Source of the DNA: Microcaldota archaeon
Lineage (GTDB): Archaea > Micrarchaeota > Micrarchaeia > Micrarchaeales > Micrarchaeaceae
Direction of reading: 5' to 3'
Length of the DNA stretch: 35,516 bases
Assembly: GCA_021827605.1 (NCBI GenBank)
Contig: JAKAVF010000040.1
Location: 1-35,516, forward strand
A program made the position numbers and the translations under genes. Positions 6,414-12,331 of this stretch are shown here, piece by piece (positions within the stretch are counted from its first letter, which is position 1; each line of letters begins with the position of its first letter). The notes under the pieces were generated by a model, which saw only the letters and a list, made by a program, of their open reading frames with translations, was not told where the DNA came from and made no database searches.

Positions 6414-6695
6414 TCAAGTTCTCAATGCTGATTTCGTCACTTCAATCGCTACATCATATGGGAAAATAGTCGTGTGTCCATTGACGACTAAAGGCTTGTC
6501 CTTACGCAAAATTATAATAATGCGTTCTTCTGTAGGAACCCCATTTTCTATGATTTGCTTACCTGGTGGAACTTCAAGTCTGAGTACAGTAGGAACCTGA
6601 GTTGCGTTTGGGATTTTGACTTTGATTTCTGCAGGCGCCTGAGCTGGTGGCGCACTTTCGCCTCTTGATTTCAAACTCGTTTGAGTTTCAGTCAT
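6414..6695 (-). CDS. Island protein, 93 aa, beta-rich, unknown
   Basis: MTETQTSLKS is preceded by GTGGTTGA; the TATA box is at 6726-6736. A 25-residue low-complexity head (Pro, Ala, Glu) is followed by alternating strands: IKVKIPNATQVPTVLRLEVP, then ERIIIILRKDKPLVVNG, then DVAIEVTKSALRT. This resembles a small beta-sandwich or barrel. No family recognised. Fifty-odd bases separate its stop from the T-rich tail at 6340-6363, unlike the other island genes where the tail abuts the stop, so the C-terminus may have been shortened by a frameshift. Confidence 0.6.
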   Translation of the reverse strand: MTETQTSLKSRGESAPPAQAPAEIKVKIPNATQVPTVLRLEVPPGKQIIENGVPTEERIIIILRKDKPLVVNGHTTIFPYDVAIEVTKSALRT

Positions 6696-6725
6696 TCAAC
6701 CACTAAGATAATTAACGCGCTTCCA

Positions 6726-6779
6726 AATATTTAAAGCTCTTGAATTCCTGAAAAATTAGCATTTTTCCCTACGCTTTTG
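6726..6779 (-). promoter_or_regulatory. Island promoter P6
   Basis: TATA box CTTTAAATATT at 6726-6736; box CAAAAGCGTAGGGA at 6766-6779; spacing 46 nt. Confidence 0.6.
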
Positions 6780-6865
6780 CAACCCGCTCTCTCGAATTTT
6801 AGAACGGAGACGGCGCTCCTCCTTCAGGTTGTCATGCTCCAATTCATAGACTGCGCCTCCTTCTG

Positions 6866-7444
6866 CTAGTCCGCTCTCTTCCAGACGCCCCATGCCAGTT
6901 CCTCATCATAGTTTGGCACGAGAAATTCTTGTCTGTGTTTCTGGCATATTTTTGCGGTGCCGCGCGAAAGCAATGATTCGACAAAAATGAATGTGGGAAG
7001 AGCAGAACGTGCGCGTCCTGCGGCCGGCATCTCATCAAGCGCACACAAGACACTGCTCGTCGGATTGTATCCCAGAGGCGTCAGGAGGAAACCACCCTTT
7101 GCTACAATAGAAAATATCGCAGGGATGATGTAATATGGGGGTCGTCGCGCAATCACGCAGTCTGCACTGCCGTGGCGGATAAGTTCCAGGCCGCCATCGA
7201 CAGCGATGCCGCCTCTTCCCTTCAAAAGCTCAATCGCATCGCGATCCGGATCAAGGAACATAATTTTGCTGAAAACCCTCGATGGGGTAGCGTCAGCACC
7301 GCATGCTGGGTAGATTGCACGCTCAGGGTCTCGCATTTGCACTCCGAACCTATTCTTGAACCGGCTGTAAATCTCCGTTTCGTTAACGTAAATGTATGGT
7401 TTCGCAGATGGCGTCCTCGCTGCTCCTCCTTTTGAACGGTACAT
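6866..7444 (-). CDS. SAM-methyltransferase-like protein
   Basis: Start at MYRSKGGAAR (192 aa): GAGG lies 10 nt upstream and the preceding gene ends 2 nt before, whereas a longer frame would overlap it by 52 nt. A Rossmann-like order is visible: AIYPACGADATPSR (motif I position, residues 44-56), IMFLDPDRDAIELL (acidic end of strand 2, D65), GSADCVIARRPPYY (strand 4, 92-105), then IVAKGGFLLTP (strand 5). This is the class I methyltransferase plan, but motif I lacks the usual GxGxG. It could be a diverged methyltransferase or a non-catalytic relative. Last gene of the four-gene island unit behind P7. Confidence 0.6.
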   Translation of the reverse strand: MYRSKGGAARTPSAKPYIYVNETEIYSRFKNRFGVQMRDPERAIYPACGADATPSRVFSKIMFLDPDRDAIELLKGRGGIAVDGGLELIRHGSADCVIARRPPYYIIPAIFSIVAKGGFLLTPLGYNPTSSVLCALDEMPAAGRARSALPTFIFVESLLSRGTAKICQKHRQEFLVPNYDEELAWGVWKRAD

Positions 7445-7446
7445 TT

Positions 7447-7959
7447 TTAACAATCCTCGCTTCTGCGCCTGTGGAACATCCCAATTCCGCTCACCCATAC
7501 GCCATCAAGCGTCGGATGCGGCACTGCAATCCTGACATCATCTTCCTGAAGCGGCGGAATCTTGTATGCATCCCAATCGACGTCCCTGCCTTCTCTTATA
7601 AAAATGATTATCTCATCTATGTTTCCAATCCTCACTGTTGCTCTCATCTCCTGGAGCAGTACTGCAAACGATGCAGGATACGGCGCGTCCATCTCCGGCG
7701 CCTTTGGATGCTCATATTTCTCTTTTTCCCTATCGTGATGATCCTCCAGAATCCTCCTGGCTTCCTCAAGCTGCGCCACTGCTGTTGCTTTCATTTCCGC
7801 GGTTCCGATCTCGCAGGCAGACCTTGCTATCCGGAGCCTGAGCTCGGCACTCGCATACTGCTCGTCCGTCCCGCTCTCGAACACAGCAGCTTTTGCCTTT
7901 GCAATCGCTACCGCAACATTCACCCTTGTAGGGCTTTCAACTGTTCTTTCATCTCCCAT
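7447..7959 (-). CDS. Island protein, helical paralogue, 170 aa
   Basis: MGDERTVESP is preceded by GGTAAT. Residues 15-72 form Ala-rich helices (VAVAIAKAKAAVFESG, AELRLRIARSACEIG, AVAQLEEARRILEDHH). A charged linker and LLQEMRATVRIGNIDEIIIF then lead into REGRDVDWDAYKIPPL. The helix-plus-DWD arrangement repeats that of 5700-6209, which I read as paralogy. It differs in the tail: the other protein ends in a charged helix, this one in a compact HPTLDGVWVSGIGMF segment. No catalytic motif. The methyltransferase-like gene follows after 2 nt, so the two are probably translated together. Confidence 0.7.
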   Translation of the reverse strand: MGDERTVESPTRVNVAVAIAKAKAAVFESGTDEQYASAELRLRIARSACEIGTAEMKATAVAQLEEARRILEDHHDREKEKYEHPKAPEMDAPYPASFAVLLQEMRATVRIGNIDEIIIFIREGRDVDWDAYKIPPLQEDDVRIAVPHPTLDGVWVSGIGMFHRRRSEDC

Positions 7960-8043
7960 TCATATTACCTAATTAAATCCATCAGCAATCACGAGTAAAG
8001 CTCCTGGTTGGAAGGGCTCGCCCTAAGCATCGAATGCATGCTG

Positions 8044-8250
8044 TCAAGTAGCTGCGCCTCGAAATAGTCTGCTCCCGCTCTGCGAATATTCCATCCTGGC
8101 TGCAAGCCCGAGAGTGGCTGAGCCGTCCACCATCCTCGGCATGTCCATTATCAGGCCATTGACCATGGAGTCCTTCCCCTCTATCGTAGCTGCGGCGAAG
8201 GTGGAAAGCCTGCTCGTCAGCTCCTGCGCATTTTTTGAAAAATCCGGCAT
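8044..8250 (-). CDS. Island protein, 68 aa, unknown
   Basis: MPDFSKNAQE has an ideal ribosome binding site (GTGAT, 3 nt, ATG). It is a helical small protein with Met-rich segments (MVNGLIMDMPRMVDG). No family recognised. It lies 32 nt after its upstream neighbour in the P7 unit. The small size and strong start signal argue for a real partner protein of the unit rather than a chance frame. Confidence 0.55.
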   Translation of the reverse strand: MPDFSKNAQELTSRLSTFAAATIEGKDSMVNGLIMDMPRMVDGSATLGLAARMEYSQSGSRLFRGAAT

Positions 8251-8282
8251 AAAATCACATCTGTGTGCACTAGTCCATATAT

Positions 8283-8660
8283 TCAGCCGTACCCCTGAAT
8301 ATCCTGCCTGCTGTAAGTCTCCGGGTCTACCTTGTACTGCTGTGCCTCGTTGGGCACGGTTTCTGTTGCGGGCGCCTCTTTCTTCGGTTTTGGCGAGCTT
8401 CTCCTGAGTTTCGCCGCCCTCACTATCTTCTCTAGCCTTTCCCCTTCCAGTCTCAGAATTTCATTCGCTCTCTGCAGCCCGCTATCTGTGGATCCCCTGC
8501 AAAGTGCCCTGATCACTCTTGTCAATGGAGCGTCGGCGCCCTTTGCGATAAGAAGGCTTGCGCCCGCCACTATGCCGAGCTCAAGCCCCGCCCTATCAAC
8601 ACCAGTCTCGTTCCCTTCTGTGGTTGATTTTGCCCCATGCTTTCCTCTTGTTTCAGCCAT
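8283..8660 (-). CDS. Island protein, 125 aa, unknown
   Basis: Start at MAETRGKHGA, preceded by GGTGTG; a GTG two codons upstream is less likely. The first 25 residues are polar. A helical core follows (AGLELGIVAGASLLIAKG, VIRALCRGSTDSGLQRANEI), then a basic Lys/Arg/Pro stretch (RRSSPKPKKE) and a Gln/Tyr-rich tail. The hydrophobic part of the core is too polar for a sure membrane helix. First gene behind promoter P7, followed by 8044-8250, 7447-7959 and 6866-7444 in the same direction. Function unknown; the basic stretch could bind nucleic acid. Confidence 0.6.
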   Translation of the reverse strand: MAETRGKHGAKSTTEGNETGVDRAGLELGIVAGASLLIAKGADAPLTRVIRALCRGSTDSGLQRANEILRLEGERLEKIVRAAKLRRSSPKPKKEAPATETVPNEAQQYKVDPETYSRQDIQGYG

Positions 8661-8696
8661 AAACACACCTTTAGCAAATAGGGTAGCGCGTTCCCA

Positions 8697-8750
8697 GATA
8701 TTTAAAGAGCTTGGATTCCTGCAAAATGTGAGCGCGTTCTTACGCTTTTG
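8697..8750 (-). promoter_or_regulatory. Island promoter P7
   Basis: TATA box CTTTAAATATC at 8697-8707; box CAAAAGCGTAAGAA at 8737-8750, identical to P1 and P3; spacing 46 nt. It drives the only multi-gene unit of the island. Confidence 0.65.
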
Positions 8751-8805
8751 GACGCTGCTCCCACCTGCCTTTTTCTGATTTTCAGGATAAGCTCATGTCC
8801 CGGCT

Positions 8806-9243
8806 TCAGCGGAGCTCCTTTGCTATCTCGCCTGCAGCAGCCTTTAGCTCATCCGGAGTGTAATGCTTTGGCCTCTCCTTCGGATTGCTGTGGAAGTCTG
8901 CGCTTCCAGGTATTATGTGGTAGTGGAAATGCGGGATGACAGAGCCTGCTCCCGCGCCACCTAGGACTATCAGCTTGTGGCTCCCGTCAAGGCCTTTTGA
9001 TTTGTAGTATTCGATTATCTTCTCTATGGCTGTTTGCATAGTCCTTGTTTCGTCCGGGGAAAGCTCGTGGATGTATTCCCTGTGCTGCTTCGGCATTATC
9101 AGGAAGTGCAGGCCAGCGGAATCCGAATCCATGCAGAGCGCGACCCTTACGTTCCCGACCGTGAATATCGTCGATCCGCCTATTATCTTCTCGTTGCAGA
9201 ATATGTCCTTCGGAGCGTCAGCCGTTTTCTCTGCCATGGCCAT
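8806..9243 (-). CDS. HIT-family nucleotide hydrolase/transferase
   Basis: 145 aa with the histidine triad HFHYHIIP (H105, H107, H109) near the C-terminus and the family's helix-strand segment LHFLIMPKQHREYIHEL. HIT proteins (Hint/Fhit/GalT-like) cleave or transfer nucleoside monophosphates through a His-AMP intermediate. The single short domain is closest to Hint-type hydrolases of AMP-lysine or dinucleoside polyphosphates. The start ATG has GTGAT 3 nt upstream; a second ATG two codons later is possible. TATA box at 9273-9283. It does not carry the island box, so it lies outside that regulon. Confidence 0.88.
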   Translation of the reverse strand: MAMAEKTADAPKDIFCNEKIIGGSTIFTVGNVRVALCMDSDSAGLHFLIMPKQHREYIHELSPDETRTMQTAIEKIIEYYKSKGLDGSHKLIVLGGAGAGSVIPHFHYHIIPGSADFHSNPKERPKHYTPDELKAAAGEIAKELR

Positions 9244-9272
9244 AAAATCACTATGCAGTAATGGCGCTTCCA

Positions 9273-9326
9273 GATATTTATAGATTTGTCGGATAAAATC
9301 CGGTCTTGACGAGAAAGTATAAAAGC
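9273..9326. promoter_or_regulatory. Divergent TATA boxes, HIT gene and membrane gene
   Basis: A minus-strand box CTATAAATATC at 9273-9283 serves the HIT gene. A plus-strand box AAGTATAAAAGC at 9315-9326 points to a leaderless start at 9347. Confidence 0.5.
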
Positions 9327-9346
9327 TTCATTTGAGAAGCCTGCTC

Positions 9347-9832
9347 ATGAAGGCGCAGGCATTTCCAGGATTCGTCAGGATAGGCTGGCCGATCATACTG
9401 GCTGCGATAATAGTCCTCGTGCTGTTCATTGTGCTTGTACCTTTCATACTGGTAGCCGCGTTCAACACCATCTTCGGGCTGTCCATACAATTCAGCTTCC
9501 TGACCTGGCTCGCTGCACTGCTGCTCATAATAACAATAGGATCCCATGGCGGGGCAGCGCACAGCTTCAGGGCGGGGATAAGCGGCAGGCTGCTTGGCTT
9601 TGTCGCGGCCTTCGTGCTTATCAGCATAATCGTCTTCCCGCTCATGCTGCTGTGGTCCCTCAACACGCTCTTCCCGGTAAGCATACACTACACCTTCTTC
9701 ACGTGGCTCGCAGCACTCGCCATAGAGCTCATATTAGGGTCGTTCAGCTGGGGCAGCGCAGTGCGCGTGCGCTATATGCCTGGACCGCCGGCTGCCGTCG
9801 GAAACCAGAAGCACAGAACATTCAAGACCTGA
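9347..9832 (+). CDS. Four-helix membrane protein with internal duplication
   Basis: Start at MKAQAFPGFV (161 aa), placed by the TATA box about 27 nt upstream; a TTG 15 nt earlier would precede the transcript start. Four membrane segments are visible. Segments 1-2 and 3-4 are two copies of one unit: FNTIFGLSIQFSFLTWLAAL and LNTLFPVSIHYTFFTWLAAL align without gaps, each after a Val/Leu-rich helix. A basic loop (HSFRAGISGR) separates the halves. The C-terminal tail (RVRYMPGPPAAVGNQKHR) is polar and basic. Function unknown; duplicated two-helix units suggest a small transporter, channel or membrane organiser, but nothing points to a substrate. Confidence 0.75.
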   Translation: MKAQAFPGFVRIGWPIILAAIIVLVLFIVLVPFILVAAFNTIFGLSIQFSFLTWLAALLLIITIGSHGGAAHSFRAGISGRLLGFVAAFVLISIIVFPLMLLWSLNTLFPVSIHYTFFTWLAALAIELILGSFSWGSAVRVRYMPGPPAAVGNQKHRTFKT

Positions 9833-9843
9833 GGCTCATAGGC

Positions 9844-10329
9844 TCAGGCGATCGCTACTTCTGGAAGAGCTATCCTCCTGAGAGTGTCAGAAGGTGACTC
9901 GACTATCGTCGCATCCCTCATGTTCTGCCTCAGTATGCTCAAGGTAGTGAGCAGCTGCTCCGAATCGAGCTCCGGCATCTCTCCACCTATCACCTGACGC
10001 TCTATGCTGAAGGACATCGAGTCCAGAAGGAACACATATGCATCGGCAAAGTCGCCGTTCTCGACAAGCTCGAGGAACTCACGGGCGTCGCTGCTGGCCA
10101 GCTCGAAGCTGCCGGCTTCCTTCCCGGACTGCCTGCACTCTATGTGCTTATCTCTGACTACTATGCTGCTGAACTGGCCGAATACGTCCTCCACATACCC
10201 ATCGCAGAGAGCCCTGTATTCAACGCTGTTCCTCCTCACCGTCGCCTCCACAGATACCCCGACACCCTCTATCCTGGCCCTGCTGATTGGCCTGGCTATC
10301 GCCTCTAATACACCCACTTTCTCACCCAA
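9844..10329 (-). CDS. Unknown soluble protein, about 160 aa
   Basis: The longest frame starts at TTG 10329 (MGEKVGVLEA). A GTG at 10317 with GGTGA just upstream is an equally good start, given a TATA box at 10347-10357. The N-terminal half is strand-rich (RARIEGVGVSVEATVRRN); the C-terminal half is helical with acidic patches. In style (small, acidic, stand-alone, single promoter) it resembles the island proteins, but the upstream island box is missing, since that DNA is the coding end of the next gene. No family recognised. Confidence 0.55.
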   Translation of the reverse strand: MGEKVGVLEAIARPISRARIEGVGVSVEATVRRNSVEYRALCDGYVEDVFGQFSSIVVRDKHIECRQSGKEAGSFELASSDAREFLELVENGDFADAYVFLLDSMSFSIERQVIGGEMPELDSEQLLTTLSILRQNMRDATIVESPSDTLRRIALPEVAIA

Positions 10330-10353
10330 TATATATTTTCTCTTCGGAAATAT

Positions 10354-11349
10354 TTAAAGGTTGTGAATTGCTTTTTCTATTGCTGCTGATTTCTCCCTGA
10401 GGTCTGCGCTCCTGCTGTTGCTGCGGATGAAGACAGAGTCAAACCACTTCGCACTTGTGCTGGCGCTCCCCGCATCTACGGTGAGCATGGAGAACGCCCG
10501 CACGCCGCGCCTCCTCAGCTCGAGCTGGTCCCTCTTCAGATACGCTGTTATGTAGGAATAGTATTTTCTGTTTGCGTCGAAGGCATCGATACCGGATCTC
10601 TCCATGGCCTGCGCAGCCCGCGCGCTCTCGCTGTTGTAGAGGAAAACGAAGAACAGCGACCTCCTGTTCTTCCCTATCGTTGAAAGCGCCTCCCCATTCA
10701 GCTGCCAGTCTATGAGGTGCTTCAGCTTTCCCGTGCTGATTATCTTTGCTGCTCCGCCACGCGAGAAGCTTGGGCGCGCCCTGTGCGATGAGAGGGTCCT
10801 TAGGACGAAGCTGTCGAGGAGAGCGAAATCTCCGCCTGCAGAAAGGTGCAGAAGCTTCTCAAGCACATATATGTTCTGGACGAAATAGTAGAGGAACGCA
10901 ACGTTCGGGTTCCTGCTATAATCAACTATCGCAGCCTTGTATTCCTTCGGCAGCCCGAATATGCCATGGAACAGGAAGCCGGACTGGTTGACTATGTATG
11001 CGCTGTCCATGTCTTTCCCAAGATGCCTCGTTAAGGACGTCTTTCCAGTTGCGTCGCCCCCCTCGACGACCACCAGAGTCGTGCCCCTCTTCCCAAACTT
11101 ATGAAGATAGCTGCCCATAGCCTCGAAGAGGCGGTGCCTCTTTATGAAGGATGCGATGTCGCTGGCGGTGGGGGCTGCGCTCCAATTCAATGAGCTGCGG
11201 TACTTCTTCAGGAAGAGGAAAAGCTCGCGCCGCATCTTGGTAGATGGCAGATGCGCTGCTTTTGGGAGAGAGCTCCGGCTTAGCAGCATTTCCTTCAGCT
11301 CGGAGAAAACCGAGCTGTCAATGCGGCCTGCGCTCTGCTGTCTCATCAT
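10354..11349 (-). CDS. Thymidylate kinase-like P-loop protein
   Basis: 331 aa. A helical N-terminal extension of about 90 residues, unusual for the family, precedes the P-loop TLVVVEGGDATGKTS (GGDATGKT 97-104), which closely resembles the thymidylate kinase motif 'EGxDGxGKST'. Downstream are an FLYYFVQN segment, FALLDSFVLRT (the DR-like motif position), a segment rich in Arg and Ser that could be the lid, and LFFVFLYN (strand before the base-binding part). Family members phosphorylate dTMP or related nucleotides, but the long extension and tail suggest another substrate or a polyphosphate-kinase-like role. The first ATG overlaps the previous stop (ATGA), coupling it to the surface protein gene. 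Confidence 0.65.
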   Translation of the reverse strand: MMRQQSAGRIDSSVFSELKEMLLSRSSLPKAAHLPSTKMRRELFLFLKKYRSSLNWSAAPTASDIASFIKRHRLFEAMGSYLHKFGKRGTTLVVVEGGDATGKTSLTRHLGKDMDSAYIVNQSGFLFHGIFGLPKEYKAAIVDYSRNPNVAFLYYFVQNIYVLEKLLHLSAGGDFALLDSFVLRTLSSHRARPSFSRGGAAKIISTGKLKHLIDWQLNGEALSTIGKNRRSLFFVFLYNSESARAAQAMERSGIDAFDANRKYYSYITAYLKRDQLELRRRGVRAFSMLTVDAGSASTSAKWFDSVFIRSNSRSADLREKSAAIEKAIHNL

Positions 11350-12281
11350 CCAGGGTTGAATATCGGTCCCGGCAACGTTGCCACCGCAGCCTGGCTGGCG
11401 GGCGCGCCAATAGAAACCTCGTAGAAGCTAACAGCATAGTGCGAAGATGAAGTCGCGTTCACTCCTGAGGTGCCAACGAATGTGAAGTTGAGGGGCACCG
11501 AATAGCTTCCGGAAAGGCACATGCTAAGCGTGTAGGATGTGTTGAGAGTCTTGCTGCCGACGGTCTTTGACACAGAGCTGCCCGACCCTTCCACGAACAG
11601 GCACGGTTGCGTGTTGAAATAGCGCGTGCCGTAGCTCTTCATGGAAACATTGAAAGCTGTGCTGAAGCCGTTGCCGCCGGACAGCGAACCGCTGGATGAG
11701 CTGCTGTTCTGCGTTTCCAAAGCCTGCACTAGGCTCGACACTCCCTGCAGCTGCATGCACTGGTAAGTGCGGGCTGATTGCGATGACGAGTTAGAGAGGT
11801 TGCTAAGGCTGCTGAACTTTGCGCATGTATAGGTGCTGGTGTTGTTCACCCTTACGTAGACTTCGCTCATGTTCCCGACGAGCGGGACCTTGGTGATGTT
11901 CACGGTGAGGCGCGAGCTGGAGTTGTCGTGCTCGTACGTCAGGTTGAGCGGCACGGTGTAGCTGAACAGGGACACACCGATCTGCGCAGACCCTTTGTAG
12001 TCTATCGAGAATGGCTGTGCACCCGCTATGTTGTGCCCTACTCCTGAAAGCACTCCTGTGAAGCTGCTTGTCTGATTTGGAGGCAGTATGGCTAGCACTT
12101 CCGGGGATACGTTGCCGGTTCCATGGAGCCCGCTGCTCGAGCTGGGCGCCATAACAAATATAAACAGAGCGACTACGACCACTATCACAAGGATTATTAT
12201 CCCAAGGATCATGAATATGTTAATTCCGCCACCAGCGCCGGCTGGGGCTGCGGTTCCAGCTACTACACCAGGATTAGCCAT
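11346..12281 (-). CDS. Membrane-anchored surface protein, Ser/Asn-rich
   Basis: 311 aa. A short Gly/Ala head is followed by one hydrophobic segment (INIFMILGIIILVIVVVVAL, about 20-45) and a 265-residue outer domain. That domain is rich in Ser, Asn, Thr and Val with more than ten N-x-S/T sites (for example NQTS, NLTY, NNTS, NVSM, NFTF), as in glycosylated archaeal surface proteins. Four Cys (YTCAKF, YQCMQL, QPCLFV, SMCLSG) could pair. The beta-rich, low-charge composition suggests a sandwich fold. GGTG precedes the ATG; the TATA box is near 12316-12327. No known domain recognised; an attachment or cell-wall role is inferred. Confidence 0.7.
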   Translation of the reverse strand: MANPGVVAGTAAPAGAGGGINIFMILGIIILVIVVVVALFIFVMAPSSSSGLHGTGNVSPEVLAILPPNQTSSFTGVLSGVGHNIAGAQPFSIDYKGSAQIGVSLFSYTVPLNLTYEHDNSSSRLTVNITKVPLVGNMSEVYVRVNNTSTYTCAKFSSLSNLSNSSSQSARTYQCMQLQGVSSLVQALETQNSSSSSGSLSGGNGFSTAFNVSMKSYGTRYFNTQPCLFVEGSGSSVSKTVGSKTLNTSYTLSMCLSGSYSVPLNFTFVGTSGVNATSSSHYAVSFYEVSIGAPASQAAVATLPGPIFNPG

Positions 12282-12331
12282 TTTGACACCAAGTTTACTG
12301 AAGTATAACGGCGTTAAGCTTTTTAAACCCG

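Noticed and set aside
9278-9688. Minus-strand frames over the duplicated membrane protein
   Set aside because: Composition (Tyr/Glu/Gln runs) is the mirror of hydrophobic codons on the other strand; no promoter.
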